From NCBI GenBank assembly GCA_965209045.1, contig CBDBPW010000003.1, forward strand, positions 930,001 through 994,000: a stretch of 64,000 nucleotides of DNA. Direction: 5' to 3'. Every line of letters starts with the position of its first letter. Position 1 is the stretch's first letter. Position numbers and translations under genes: made by a program. The DNA is from JAJEFO01 sp965209045 (GTDB taxonomy: Bacteria; Pseudomonadota; Alphaproteobacteria; Rhodobacterales; Rhodobacteraceae). This document shows, one piece after another, positions 55,069 to 64,000 of the stretch. Under the pieces are notes generated by a model. The model did no database searches. It was not told the origin of the DNA and worked only from the letters and a program-made list of their open reading frames with translations.

Positions 55069-56406
55069 TCACTCGTCGTCCAGCGCATCGAACGCCTCGA
55101 ACAGCTCGTCCTTGGAGACCTTCCTTTCCTTGATCGTGATCATGTCAAGGACGTAATCCACAAGCTTTTCCTCGAAAATCGAGGCATGGATCTGGCTGCG
55201 CATGGCCGGCGAGCTCTGCACGAGATCGAAGTAGTCCCGTTCCCGCCCTGGAAGAGTCCTTGCCTGGCTGATGACGGCCTGGTTCATCTCGGCATCCGTG
55301 ACCGTGACGTCCGACCGTTCTCCAAGGTCGGACAGAAGAAGTCCGAGACGCACGCGACGCTCGGCCAATCGCTTGTGCTCGTCGTCGGGCTTGATTTCCT
55401 CCTGGTCGTGGCCTTCGACCTCCGGGTGCTCATCGTGCCAGAGCTGACGCGCGATGTGCTCGGCTTCGCGTTCGACAAGCGACGGTGGCAGGTCAAACTC
55501 CAGGACCTTGTCGAGTTCATCGAAAAGCGCACGCTTCAGGATGGATCGCGCGACGGACTCGCCCTCGTTCTTGATGGCCTCTTCCGCTCTTTCCTTGAGC
55601 CCCTTGAGATCCTCCGCACCGAATTTCTTGGCCAGTTCATCGTCGACCGGCGCGGGCTTGGGCTCCTGCACTGCCGTGACCGTAACTTGGAACGTGGCCA
55701 GCTTCCCCGCCAGCTTCTTGCTTGCGTGGTCTTTCGGAAAGGTGATCTCGACCCTCCTGGATTCGCCCTCCACCGCACCGAAAAGCGGCGCCTCGAACCC
55801 AGGAACAAACTGATCCATGCCAAGAACCAACGGAACACTCGACCCGGCACCTTCATCAAGGACCTCGTCATCGACCATGCAAGTGAAGTCGACGATCAAC
55901 TGGTCACCCTCCACGGCCTTCGAGCTCTTTGGACGATTCACGTAGTCAGGCACGCGCGACGCGAAATCCTCCAGAACCTCGTTGACCGCAGCCTCGTCTG
56001 CCTGGGCCACGAGTCTTTCCAGCTCGAACGCGGCAAAGTCGACTTCCGGAATCTCAGGCAAGGCCTCGTAGGTCAGGGCCAGTTCTACGTCGTCGCCTTC
56101 CTTCCAGTCCTGGTTCTGCATCTCGACCTTTGGCTCCATGGCCGGCTTTTCGTCGGAGTCCTTGAAGTGCTCGGAAACAGCTGCATCGACGCTTTCCTGC
56201 ATCGCCTCGCCCAAGAGGCGTTTTCCGAACTGCTTCTTGAGCAGAGCAGTCGGGACCTTTCCCTTGCGGAAGCCCTTCATCTGGATTTCGGGGGCGGCCT
56301 CGGCCAGCTTGCCGTTGACCTTTTCGTCCAGCTCGTTCGCGGTCACGGTGATCCTGTAGCCGCGCTTGAAACCCTCGTTCAGCGTTTCGGTGACCTGCAT
56401 GGGCAT
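55069..56406 (-). CDS. tig: Trigger factor chaperone
   Basis: 445 residues in the standard three parts: ribosome-binding domain with the FRKGKVPTALLKKQFG loop, an FKBP-type peptidyl-prolyl isomerase domain (about 160-250), and the helical C-terminal arms. It helps new chains fold at the ribosome exit. A tRNA-Leu gene lies about 200 bases upstream on the same strand. Confidence 0.96.
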   Translation of the reverse strand: MPMQVTETLNEGFKRGYRITVTANELDEKVNGKLAEAAPEIQMKGFRKGKVPTALLKKQFGKRLLGEAMQESVDAAVSEHFKDSDEKPAMEPKVEMQNQDWKEGDDVELALTYEALPEIPEVDFAAFELERLVAQADEAAVNEVLEDFASRVPDYVNRPKSSKAVEGDQLIVDFTCMVDDEVLDEGAGSSVPLVLGMDQFVPGFEAPLFGAVEGESRRVEITFPKDHASKKLAGKLATFQVTVTAVQEPKPAPVDDELAKKFGAEDLKGLKERAEEAIKNEGESVARSILKRALFDELDKVLEFDLPPSLVEREAEHIARQLWHDEHPEVEGHDQEEIKPDDEHKRLAERRVRLGLLLSDLGERSDVTVTDAEMNQAVISQARTLPGRERDYFDLVQSSPAMRSQIHASIFEEKLVDYVLDMITIKERKVSKDELFEAFDALDDE

Positions 56407-56607
56407 CCTCTCTCAATCCCGCGCCGGGCTCGTCCCGCACGGGCCAGAAAAATCCGCGCTCCTTCTATGGAAGCAGGAATTCGTCCGCAAGGCGAAAGCG
56501 AAGTGAATTGTCCGGGCCAGCCTGTGCGCCGAACCATGCGGAATCCAACGGCAATCGGTTGCGGCGCAGGCTTCGGGCTGCGCTTGAGGCGCCAGGGGCA
56601 CTGCTGC

Positions 56608-56692
56608 TGGTGCGGGTGGAGGGACTTGAACCCCCACGCCTTGCGGCGCCAGATCCTAAATCTGGTGCGTCTACCAATTCCGCCACACCCGC
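56608..56692 (-). tRNA. tRNA-Leu, anticodon UAG
   Basis: On the minus strand the acceptor GCGGGTG (56692-56686) pairs with CACCCGC (56618-56612). The anticodon arm is CCAGA-TTTAGGA-TCTGG, giving anticodon TAG (reads CUN leucine codons). A long variable arm and GTTCAAGTC T-loop are present, and discriminator A is followed by an encoded CCA at 56610-56608. All features of a class II leucine tRNA. Confidence 0.96.
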
Positions 56693-56808
56693 AACTGCCC
56701 TGCCTGTTACCAAAGCTGGATGCATCCTGCGAGTGGATTTTGCGCGCAGGCCACTCGCGCTCGCCAGTCAATGTCCATATAAAGCAGCCCACGAGCAAGG
56801 AAAGTCGG

Positions 56809-57588
56809 ATGTCCACCGCCCTGTCCCCCATCGACTCTGCCAAGAATGCCGCTGCGGAACGGGCGAGCACTCTCATCGCCTCCGGAATGAGGGTCGGATT
56901 GGGCACCGGCTCTACGGCGACATTTCTGGTCAAGAGCCTCGGCGAGCGAGTCCGATCGGAAGGCCTGGATGTCGTCTGCGTGCCGACATCTTCCGCGACG
57001 GCCACCCTTGCTCGCAAGGAAGGCATCCGGCTGGCGACGCTCGACGAGGCAGGCTGGCTAGACCTGACCGTCGACGGGGCGGACGAATTCGATCCTGACT
57101 TCAACCTGATCAAGGGTGCTGGCGGCGCGCTCTTGCAGGAGAAGATCGTGGCGACCGCATCCGACCGGATGATCGTGATCGTCGATGCTTCCAAAAAGGT
57201 CAAGACACTTGGCGCGTTTCCGCTTCCGGTGGAAGTGCTGGGCTTTGGCATGGATGCCACGAAGGCGCTGCTGAAGAAGGTCCTCGAGGCCCAGGACGTT
57301 GACGGTCACCGAATCGAACCTCGCTGCAGGAACGGAGAGCTCTTCACGACCGATGAGGGCAATCACATCCTGGATCTTCATCTGAACCGCATTGGCGACG
57401 CTCGCAATCTTGCACTGGCTCTCAACCAGATCCCAGGCATTGTGGAAAACGGGCTGTTCATCGGCATGTGCGACTCGATCATTCTCGGCAACATCGATGG
57501 CGCGGTCGAAACCATCGTGGCATCCAATGACAAGTCAAAGACTTGCAGCAGTCGCGCCGGCCGAGTTCGCCTTTCGGGTGCCGAATGA
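56809..57588 (+). CDS. rpiA: Ribose-5-phosphate isomerase A
   Basis: 259 residues from the ATG at 56809. RpiA motifs are GLGTGSTATFLVKSL, TVDGADEFDPDFNLIKGAGGALL (catalytic Asp/Lys area) and EKIVATASDRMIVIVDASK. It interconverts ribose-5-phosphate and ribulose-5-phosphate. The stop shares an ATGA overlap with the glutathione reductase start. Confidence 0.96.
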   Translation: MSTALSPIDSAKNAAAERASTLIASGMRVGLGTGSTATFLVKSLGERVRSEGLDVVCVPTSSATATLARKEGIRLATLDEAGWLDLTVDGADEFDPDFNLIKGAGGALLQEKIVATASDRMIVIVDASKKVKTLGAFPLPVEVLGFGMDATKALLKKVLEAQDVDGHRIEPRCRNGELFTTDEGNHILDLHLNRIGDARNLALALNQIPGIVENGLFIGMCDSIILGNIDGAVETIVASNDKSKTCSSRAGRVRLSGAE

Positions 57589-59006
57589 TGTCGCGTGAAG
57601 TCGACCTGTTCGTCATCGGCGGCGGATCGGGCGGGGTCCGGGCGGCCCGAACCGCCGCCGCCACCGGCGCTCGCGTCGCGCTTGCGGAGGACCGGCGCAT
57701 GGGTGGAACGTGCGTGATTCGGGGCTGCGTGCCGAAGAAGCTCATGGTGTTTGCGTCCGAGTTCCGGGAACAGGCTGCGCTCGCTCGCGGCTACGGATGG
57801 AACGCCGAGGCTGGCGCTTTCGAGTGGCAGACGTTCCGCGCAAGGCTCGACGCCGAGCTTGATCGCCTCGAAGGCGTCTATCGAGACCTGCTGAAATCTT
57901 CTGGCGTCACCATTCACGATACGCGCGCGCGTGTGTCCGACCCAAGCACGGTGGAACTCGAGGACGGCACTCGCGTCATGGCGAGACATATCCTGGTCGC
58001 CACGGGCGGCCGCCCCGTGCGCCCCGATGTTCCAAATGCCGCGCTCGGAATGGTTTCGGACGACATCTTCAAGATGGAGGCGTTGCCAAAGTCCATGCTG
58101 GTCGTCGGGGGTGGATACATTGCCTGCGAATTCGCCTGCATCCTCAATGGGATGGGTGTCGAGGTGACGCAGTTCTACCGCGGACCGCAGATACTCCGCG
58201 GATTTGATGACGAAGCTCGGGACATCGTCGCCGGAAGAATGCGGGAACAGGGGATAGACCTGCAGGTCAACACGAATGTCGTTGACCTGAGGCCGGCGGG
58301 GACCGGCATGGCCCAAGAACGGGCATCGAAGACGAATGATGACGCTGGGTCCGCATCCGCGGCTGGCTCGATCCTTGTCAAGGCCACGAACGGCTTCCAG
58401 CAACGCTTTGACAGTCTCCTGTTCGCCACCGGCCGCGCACCCAACTCCGAGGACATGGGACTCGAGAAGGCCGAAGTGGCCGTAAATCAACGCGGCGCGA
58501 TTGAAGTTGATTCCTACAGCCAAACCGCGGTGCCCTCGATCTACGCAATCGGCGACGTGACGGACCGCATCAACCTCACACCGGTCGCGATTCGCGAGGG
58601 ACAAGCCTTCACCGAGACGGTGTTCAAGGGCAACCCAACTGCACCTGACCACGACCTGGTGGCCTCGACCGTTTTCACGCAACCGGAACTTGGCACCGTG
58701 GGCCTGACCGAAGGCGCGGCGCGCGAGCTGGAAGAGATCGAGGTCTACTCGGCAGCGTTCAACCCCATGCGGACCGCCTTTGGCGACCGGCCGAATCAGG
58801 TGCTCATGAAACTTGTCGTGTCACGGGCCAGCAGGAAGGTGCTCGGATGCCATATCGTGTCCGACGGCGCGGGCGAACTGATCCAGATGGTGGCGATTGC
58901 AGTGAAGGCCGGCCTGACAAAAGAGGACTTTGACAGGACGGTCGCCGTCCATCCGACGATGTCGGAAGAACTGGTGACAATGCAGACTCCGACAAGGGTG
59001 CCTTGA
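57585..59006 (+). CDS. gor: Glutathione-disulfide reductase
   Basis: 473 residues. FAD motif LFVIGGGSGGVRAAR, redox-active disulfide GTCVIRGCVPKKL (C43, C48), NADPH motif VVGGGYIACEFACIL, and the dimer-interface HPTMSEE near the end. It keeps glutathione reduced with NADPH, which rpiA's pathway helps to supply. Coupled to rpiA by a 4-base overlap. Confidence 0.95.
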   Translation: MMSREVDLFVIGGGSGGVRAARTAAATGARVALAEDRRMGGTCVIRGCVPKKLMVFASEFREQAALARGYGWNAEAGAFEWQTFRARLDAELDRLEGVYRDLLKSSGVTIHDTRARVSDPSTVELEDGTRVMARHILVATGGRPVRPDVPNAALGMVSDDIFKMEALPKSMLVVGGGYIACEFACILNGMGVEVTQFYRGPQILRGFDDEARDIVAGRMREQGIDLQVNTNVVDLRPAGTGMAQERASKTNDDAGSASAAGSILVKATNGFQQRFDSLLFATGRAPNSEDMGLEKAEVAVNQRGAIEVDSYSQTAVPSIYAIGDVTDRINLTPVAIREGQAFTETVFKGNPTAPDHDLVASTVFTQPELGTVGLTEGAARELEEIEVYSAAFNPMRTAFGDRPNQVLMKLVVSRASRKVLGCHIVSDGAGELIQMVAIAVKAGLTKEDFDRTVAVHPTMSEELVTMQTPTRVP

Positions 59007-59069
59007 AAAACCGCGCCGAACACTACAGGTAGCACCCTGAGCGATTCAGATTCAGCAAGAGGACCACGC

Positions 59070-60203
59070 ATGGCCAACAAGAGCGGCGGACCCTGGGGCG
59101 GCGGCCCGGAAAATGGCGGCAACGGAGATGCCCGCAGGCCAGGTCGGCCAGGGCAGCAGAGACCCAACATACCCGATATCGACGACATAGTGAGAAAGGG
59201 CCAGGAGCGGCTTTCCTCTCTCATGGGCGGCGGAGGAGGATCCGGACGTCGCAGTGGCGGCGGAGGTGAGCGACCGAGGCTTTCGCGCGGCTCCATTGTC
59301 ATTGGCGCAGCGGTCATCCTGGGCCTATGGGCCTATTCCTCCTTGTACTCGGTCAGGCCTGAAGAGCAGTCGGTCGAACTGTTCCTTGGCGAGTTCTCCT
59401 CGATCGGCGAGCCCGGCCTCAACTTCGCGCCTTGGCCGGTGATGACCTACGAGGTCATCCCGGTAACGCGGGAACAGTCGGAAGACATTGGCGTCGGCCG
59501 TCAGGGCGACAACGGACTGATGCTGACCACGGACGAAAACATCGTCGACATTGATTTCCAGGTCGTCTGGAACATCTCCAGGCCCGATGACTTCCTGTTC
59601 AACCTGCGAGACGGACCGGAAACCGTGCGTGCGGTTTCTGAATCAGCGATGCGCGAGATCGTGGCGGGCAGCGAACTTGCGCCCCTCCTCAACCGTGATC
59701 GGGCAATCGTCGCTCAACGGGCCAAGGAGCTGATCCAGTCGACGCTCGACAGCTACGAAGCGGGCATCAACGTCGTCCGCGTCAACCTGAACAAGGCAGA
59801 CCCTCCACGCGAGGTGATCGACGCGTTCCGCGACGTTCAGGCAGCGGAGCAGGAACGTGACCGGCTCGAGCGCCAGGCAGACGCGTACTCCAACCGCGTG
59901 CTCGCGGGCGCCCGCGGCGAAGCGGCGCAGATACTTGAAGTGGCCGAGTCCTACCGCGCGCAGGTCGTCAACGAGGCCAAGGGCGAAGCCAGCCGCTTCT
60001 CCGCGGTTCTGGCCGAATATCGCCTGGCGCCGGAAGTCACCCGGCGACGACTGTACATCGAAACGCTCGAGAAAGTTCTGGGAGGCATTGACAAGATCAT
60101 TCTTGACGAGGGCGTCAATGACGGCCAGGGCCAGGGTGTCGTGCCGTACTTGCCGCTGAACGAGCTCCGTCGGGGAACAACCACTCCACAGGGAGGAAAC
60201 TGA
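59070..60203 (+). CDS. hflK: FtsH protease modulator HflK
   Basis: 377 residues: a Gly-rich cytoplasmic N-terminus, one membrane helix at about 75-92, then the SPFH/band-7 domain (VDIDFQVVWNISRPDDFLFN) and a C-terminal coiled coil. It forms a large membrane cage with HflC around FtsH. AAGAGGA precedes the ATG; hflC follows after one base. Confidence 0.95.
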   Translation: MANKSGGPWGGGPENGGNGDARRPGRPGQQRPNIPDIDDIVRKGQERLSSLMGGGGGSGRRSGGGGERPRLSRGSIVIGAAVILGLWAYSSLYSVRPEEQSVELFLGEFSSIGEPGLNFAPWPVMTYEVIPVTREQSEDIGVGRQGDNGLMLTTDENIVDIDFQVVWNISRPDDFLFNLRDGPETVRAVSESAMREIVAGSELAPLLNRDRAIVAQRAKELIQSTLDSYEAGINVVRVNLNKADPPREVIDAFRDVQAAEQERDRLERQADAYSNRVLAGARGEAAQILEVAESYRAQVVNEAKGEASRFSAVLAEYRLAPEVTRRRLYIETLEKVLGGIDKIILDEGVNDGQGQGVVPYLPLNELRRGTTTPQGGN

Positions 60204-60204
60204 C

Positions 60205-61116
60205 ATGTTACGAGGTGGAGTCCTTCTGACGGCAGTCCTGGCCATCGTGGTCGCCATTGCCCTCTCGTCCATCTTCATCGTGGATGAGCGCGAGAAAGCG
60301 CTGGTCCTCCAGTTCGGCCAGATCAAGCAGGTCAAGACGGCGCCCGGACTGGGATTCAAGATTCCAGTCATCCAGGAAGTCGTGCGCTATGACGGGCGAA
60401 TCCTGTCACTCGACACGCCCGAAATCGAGATCACGCCCTCAGACGACAGGCGGCTGGTCGTAGACGCCTTCACACGCTACCGCATCGGCGACCTGGACGA
60501 GGACATCGTCCAGTTCCGCCAGGCCGTGGGACCGGGCGGCGTGCGATTCGCCGAGGACAGGCTGTCATCGATCCTCATCGACGAAATCCGAGCAGTCCTG
60601 GGTGCGGAAGGCGTGACCTCGAACACGATCCTGTCCCCCGAAAGGGCCGAGCTCATGAACCGAATCCGGGCCAATGCCGACGCGGAAGCGTCAGCGCTTG
60701 GGCTTGACGTTGTTGACGTGCGGCTCAAGCAGACGAACCTCCCCGAGCAGAACCTCGCGGCCACGTTTGACCGCATGCGCGCGGAGCGCGAGCGGGAAGC
60801 GACAGACGAGCGGGCGCGAGGGGCGGAAGCTGCCCAAAGAGTCCAGGCACAGGCCGACCGGACGGTGGTCGAAATCGTTTCCGAAGCCAACCGCGAAGCC
60901 GAAATCGTCCGCGGCGAGGCGGATGCAGAGCGCAACTCGATCTTCGCCGGTGCCTATGGCGCAGACGAGGGCTTCTTCCGGTTCTACCGGTCGCTTGCCG
61001 CCTACGAGCGGGCCCTCCAGGGAGAGAACTCGACGCTCGTGATTACGCCTGACAGCGAGTTCTTCGAGTTCCTTGACGGTGCCGGCATGGCGGCCGACGA
61101 CACGGCAGCCAACTGA
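60205..61116 (+). CDS. hflC: FtsH protease modulator HflC
   Basis: 303 residues with an N-terminal membrane helix (GGVLLTAVLAIVVAIALSSI), an SPFH domain starting IVDEREKALVLQFGQIK, and a coiled coil rich in Glu and Arg. The C-terminus contains GFFRFYRSLAAYERAL, typical of HflC. Partner of HflK just upstream. Confidence 0.95.
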   Translation: MLRGGVLLTAVLAIVVAIALSSIFIVDEREKALVLQFGQIKQVKTAPGLGFKIPVIQEVVRYDGRILSLDTPEIEITPSDDRRLVVDAFTRYRIGDLDEDIVQFRQAVGPGGVRFAEDRLSSILIDEIRAVLGAEGVTSNTILSPERAELMNRIRANADAEASALGLDVVDVRLKQTNLPEQNLAATFDRMRAEREREATDERARGAEAAQRVQAQADRTVVEIVSEANREAEIVRGEADAERNSIFAGAYGADEGFFRFYRSLAAYERALQGENSTLVITPDSEFFEFLDGAGMAADDTAAN

Positions 61117-61121
61117 GACGA

Positions 61122-61307
61122 ATGGAACTCGCGCTTCTCGGGATAGGCCTCGTGCTGGTCATCGAGGGCCTTGTTCTCGCCTTGCTGCCGAACCGGCTGG
61201 ACGAACTGGTGCGGGCTATCGCGTCCTGGCCGCTGGAGACCCGACGGGCATGCGGGCTGGGCGCCCTTGCCGTTGGCGTGTTTCTGGTTTGGCTTGCAAG
61301 GGCTTGA
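61122..61307 (+). CDS. DUF2065 family small membrane protein
   Basis: 61 residues with two membrane helices separated by LPNRLDELVRAIASWPLETR. It matches the DUF2065 (YjeT-like) family that regularly follows hflC. It starts 5 bases after hflC, so it belongs to the same operon. Role unknown. Confidence 0.85.
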   Translation: MELALLGIGLVLVIEGLVLALLPNRLDELVRAIASWPLETRRACGLGALAVGVFLVWLARA

Positions 61308-61451
61308 GACTGCCCGCACTTGCCAGCCCACGGACACGCAGGCGGCGAACGGTTCGGATAACTGCCTGATTCGGAGCCGCAGGACGTCTTTTCGGCCAGG
61401 AACGTCGCGTGGAGGCACCCCCATGCCCAAAGCCTGCGGCAAAAGCAGTAC

Positions 61452-62825
61452 ATGTTCCTGAGCGTCTTTGAAATGTTCAAGGTGGGCATCGGCCCGTCGT
61501 CCTCTCACACCATGGGACCGATGGTGGCCGCCGGTCGCTTTCTTGATTGCCTCCGAAGCTCCGCCTTCGAGCCGCAGGGCCTGCGCGCGTCCCTGCATGG
61601 CTCGCTTGCGTTTACCGGCGTGGGACACGCGACCGATCGCGCCGTGATCCTCGGGCTCGCAGGCTTCGAGCCAGACACCTATGATGCGGTCAGGGCCGAG
61701 GCGGCCCTCACGGAGATCCGACGGGAAAGGCGCGTCACGCCGGACGGCCTCGGCCCGCTTTCCTTCGATCCCGAAACCGACCTCCGGTTTGACTACGACC
61801 TGCCGCTGCCCGGTCATGCCAACGGGCTCAGGCTCTTTGCCACGGACGCCGAAGGCGACGTGATTCGACAGGAGACCTACTATTCCATCGGCGGCGGATT
61901 CGTCCTGACCGAAGCGGAGCTTGCCGAAGGAGCGAGCAAGGATGACGGTCCGCCCGTGCCCTACCCGTTCCGGTCGGCTGCCGAAATGCTGGAGATGGCG
62001 CGAAGCGGCAGCAAGAGCATTGCTGCAATGAAGCGGGCGAACGAGTTGACCCGAATGAGATCGGCAAGGCTCGACGCCGGGCTGAAGCGAATCTGGGACG
62101 TCATGAAGGAATGCATGGAGCGCGGCCTTTCCACTGAAGGCACACTTCCGGGCGGCATGAACGTGCGTCGCCGCGCCGCCGCAATTCGCGCGGACCTGGA
62201 AGCCGAGCGCGGCACGAACCTGACTGCTCCGCATGTCGTGAACGACTGGATCAGCGCCTACGCCATGGCCGTCAACGAGGAGAACGCGGCAGGCGGGCAG
62301 GTCGTCACCGCGCCGACCAACGGCGCTGCCGGCGTCGTGCCCGCAACCATACGGTACTGGATTGACCACGTGCCGGGCGCCCATTCATCGCGCATTGGCG
62401 AGTTTCTTCTCACAGCCTCCGCCATTGGCTCGCTCATCAAGCACAACGCATCGATCTCGGGTGCCGAATGCGGTTGCCAAGCCGAAGTCGGCTCGGCGTC
62501 GGCGATGGCTGCCGGCGGACTGGCCGCCGTGCTGGACGGCACGCCCGAGCAAGTCGAGAACGCCGCCGAAATCGCCCTCGAGCATCATCTCGGAATGACT
62601 TGCGACCCCGTGAAGGGTCTGGTGCAGGTGCCGTGCATCGAACGAAACGGGCTCGGCGCGATCAAGGCGGTTTCGGCAGCGTCGCTGGCGCTTCGAGGTG
62701 ACGGAAGTCACTTTGTGCCGCTCGATGCGGCCATCGAGACCATGCGCCAGACCGGCGAGGACATGAGCAAGAAATACAAGGAAACCGCCCTTGGCGGTCT
62801 CGCCGTCAACGTCCCGAACTGCTAA
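61452..62825 (+). CDS. sdaA: L-serine ammonia-lyase (single-chain, Fe-S type)
   Basis: 457 residues, with the beta domain first (GPSSSHTMGPMVAAG) and the alpha domain holding the iron-sulphur cysteines in SGAECGCQAEVGSASA and CDPVKGLVQVPC. It deaminates serine to pyruvate. The start at 61452 gives MFLSVFEMFKVGIGPSSSHT as in the family. Its TAA overlaps the nusB stop codon on the other strand by three bases. Confidence 0.94.
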   Translation: MFLSVFEMFKVGIGPSSSHTMGPMVAAGRFLDCLRSSAFEPQGLRASLHGSLAFTGVGHATDRAVILGLAGFEPDTYDAVRAEAALTEIRRERRVTPDGLGPLSFDPETDLRFDYDLPLPGHANGLRLFATDAEGDVIRQETYYSIGGGFVLTEAELAEGASKDDGPPVPYPFRSAAEMLEMARSGSKSIAAMKRANELTRMRSARLDAGLKRIWDVMKECMERGLSTEGTLPGGMNVRRRAAAIRADLEAERGTNLTAPHVVNDWISAYAMAVNEENAAGGQVVTAPTNGAAGVVPATIRYWIDHVPGAHSSRIGEFLLTASAIGSLIKHNASISGAECGCQAEVGSASAMAAGGLAAVLDGTPEQVENAAEIALEHHLGMTCDPVKGLVQVPCIERNGLGAIKAVSAASLALRGDGSHFVPLDAAIETMRQTGEDMSKKYKETALGGLAVNVPNC

Positions 62826-63295
62826 CCGCGCACCTGCTCCCGAAAAGCGTCTGGCCGGGATTCGCGCGCCATGTGATCCAGAACCGCGTTCACGAAGCCC
62901 CTTTCCCGCCCTTCAGGGAAGAACGCTTTCGCAACATCGACAAACTCGGAAATTGTCACCCGTGGCGGCACCTCGCCGTCGACCAGCTCGGCACCAGCCG
63001 CGCGAAACAGCGCGCGCAGAACAGGATCGATCCGGTCAATCGGCCACTTGGCCACAAGCGCCCGCTCCGTCATCTGGTCGATCCGCGCCTGCCAGGTCAC
63101 GGCATCATCGACAAGCTTCCGAAACAGGTCCCTGTCGCACGCTGCCAGTTCCGGGTCGCCGAGATCTTCCGCGAAGCGGTGATCCTCGAACTCCTTCTGG
63201 ACGGTCGTCGCCGATTGCCCGCCCGCCTCCATCTGGAACAGCGCCTGCACGGCATGGAGCCGCGCGACGCTTCGCATCTGCCGCTCGGGGATCAT
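62822..63295 (-). CDS. nusB: Transcription antitermination factor NusB
   Basis: 157 residues; RSVARLHAVQALFQMEAGGQ at the N-terminus and VDDAVTWQARIDQM, IDRIDPVLRALFRAAGAEL and VNAVLDHMAR are NusB marks. It binds boxA RNA with NusE in antitermination of rRNA operons. The ATG overlaps the ribH stop as ATGA. Confidence 0.94.
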   Translation of the reverse strand: MIPERQMRSVARLHAVQALFQMEAGGQSATTVQKEFEDHRFAEDLGDPELAACDRDLFRKLVDDAVTWQARIDQMTERALVAKWPIDRIDPVLRALFRAAGAELVDGEVPPRVTISEFVDVAKAFFPEGRERGFVNAVLDHMARESRPDAFREQVRG

Positions 63296-63804
63296 GCGGA
63301 TCCGGAGACCTGCACCGACCCGGACTCACTCTTCGATGAACCGAACCGCCGCTTGAGCGCGATGAGATGGAGCGCAGCGGCCGCAGCGCCCCCGCCCTTG
63401 TTTTCGTTTCCGGGATCCGCACGCACTGCTGCCTGTTCGTGACTTTCGACCGTCAGTATGCCGTTGCCAATGCAGGCACCCTCCACCCCCAAGAGCTGCA
63501 AGGCCCGGTTTGAATTGTCGCAGACGGTCTCATAGTGCGTCGTCTCCCCTCGAATCACGCAGCCCAGGGCGATGAAGCCATCGTAGTCAGCCTGCCTGAA
63601 GGCGATGCCAATGGCTGTCGGCACCTCAAGCGCGCCCGGCACCTCTGCCAGGCTGACCTTCGCCGAGACCTTCGCAAGCTCGGTCTGGGCTCCGTCCACG
63701 AGATCAGCCGCGATGTCGACGTAGTAGGGAGCGACGACGATCAGCACCTTCGGCGGAATTTCAAACTCCGGCAACGCGAGCGCATGGTGGGCCTGCCCGG
63801 CCAT
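63292..63804 (-). CDS. ribH: 6,7-dimethyl-8-ribityllumazine synthase
   Basis: 170 residues. The substrate-binding motifs are VPGALEVPTAI, GCVIRGETTHYETVC and GNGILTVESHEQA. It makes the lumazine precursor of riboflavin. The start shares one base with the ribBA stop, and nusB follows. The C-terminal extension (SSKSESGSVQVSGSA) is longer than usual and probably disordered. Confidence 0.94.
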   Translation of the reverse strand: MAGQAHHALALPEFEIPPKVLIVVAPYYVDIAADLVDGAQTELAKVSAKVSLAEVPGALEVPTAIGIAFRQADYDGFIALGCVIRGETTHYETVCDNSNRALQLLGVEGACIGNGILTVESHEQAAVRADPGNENKGGGAAAAALHLIALKRRFGSSKSESGSVQVSGSA

Positions 63805-64000
63805 CAGCCAAGATCCGAAATCTTGCGGGTGCCGACGATTTCGAGGCCATAGGCCTCGAGCCCCACGATCTTTGGCTGTGGCGAATTGGTCAAGAGAACC
63901 AGTTCCGACAGTCCGAGCGAAGACAGGATCTGGGCTCCCAAGCCATACTGCCTGAGCGTCTGGGGCGAAACGCTGTCTCCGCCCTTCAGCTTCATCGTCG
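63804..64000 (-). CDS. ribBA: Riboflavin biosynthesis protein RibBA, C-terminal end only
   Basis: The visible 65 codons, running off the right edge, encode the end of a GTP-cyclohydrolase-II domain: LRQYGLGAQILSSLGLSELV, then LLTNSPQPKIVGLEAYGLEI. In alphaproteobacteria this domain is usually fused to DHBP synthase (RibB) as RibBA, often with a degenerate second domain. Only the tail is in the window, so the fusion is inferred. Confidence 0.82.
   Translation of the reverse strand, partial: TMKLKGGDSVSPQTLRQYGLGAQILSSLGLSELVLLTNSPQPKIVGLEAYGLEIVGTRKISDLG

Noticed and set aside
55009..56808. Upstream extension of the rpiA frame by 600 codons
   Set aside because: It runs antisense through tig and the tRNA gene; RpiA homology begins only at the ATG at 56809.
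61002..62384. A 460-codon minus-strand frame across sdaA
   Set aside because: Antisense to an intact L-serine ammonia-lyase with its Fe-S cysteines.
1..64000. CRISPR array, rRNA genes, integrase or attachment sites
   Set aside because: No array of regularly spaced identical repeats, no rRNA sequence and no integrase was seen; the repeats present are coding (flotillin, cupin).

Overview
The window looks like chromosomal DNA of a high-GC alphaproteobacterium, most likely a Rhodobacterales-type organism. The evidence is gene order and content: bolA diverging from a J-domain gene followed by cobS-cobT, tRNA-Leu(UAG) next to tig, rpiA-gor, hflK-hflC-DUF2065, and ribBA-ribH-nusB. There are also many periplasmic-binding-protein transport systems (Liv, carbohydrate ABC, TRAP). 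No rRNA, CRISPR array, prophage or plasmid backbone was seen.

Region 1 (1-15539, all minus strand) is one long accessory/catabolic cluster. Read in the direction of transcription it holds a DUF1330-cupin-cupin fusion, a branched-chain-type ABC substrate-binding protein, a degenerate iron-type alcohol dehydrogenase, an AraC regulator, LivH, LivM, LivG and a LivF fused to a Tm-1-like (UPF0261) domain. A PEP-hydrolase-like TIM-barrel protein, a very long flotillin with a frameshift, two SRPBCC paralogues and the FAD subunit of a molybdenum hydroxylase (cut by the window edge) follow. The tight spacing suggests one pathway for an unidentified organic substrate.

Region 2 (16023-24382) is a carbohydrate ABC transporter operon (binding protein, two permeases, UgpC/MalK-type ATPase) with an argininosuccinate-lyase-like enzyme inside it. 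A large PIG-L deacetylase is transcribed divergently. Region 3 (24548-26460) is an AbiEi/AbiEii type toxin-antitoxin pair with a clear promoter/operator, plus a dead excisionase-like HTH gene.

Region 4 (26621-39313) holds an aminotransferase of the HisC family, a 3-hydroxyisobutyrate-dehydrogenase-family enzyme, pntA-pntB, and an overlapping four-gene cassette built around a DUF6036-like nucleotidyltransferase. It also holds a D-lyxose isomerase, a PuuD-like glutamine amidotransferase and a TRAP transporter.

Region 5 (39314-64000) is mostly core genome: pepN, an acyltransferase, gatB, bolA, a J-domain protein, cobS, cobT, an aminopeptidase P, a DUF427 protein, an IS5-type transposase in two frames, a DUF1772 membrane protein, a CLC chloride transporter, tig, tRNA-Leu, rpiA, gor, hflK, hflC, DUF2065, sdaA, nusB, ribH and the end of ribBA. 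A recurring design is a strong GC-rich hairpin straight after each of the three binding-protein genes. Three genes (flotillin, the transposase and one cassette gene) have one-base reading-frame breaks that need read-level checking.
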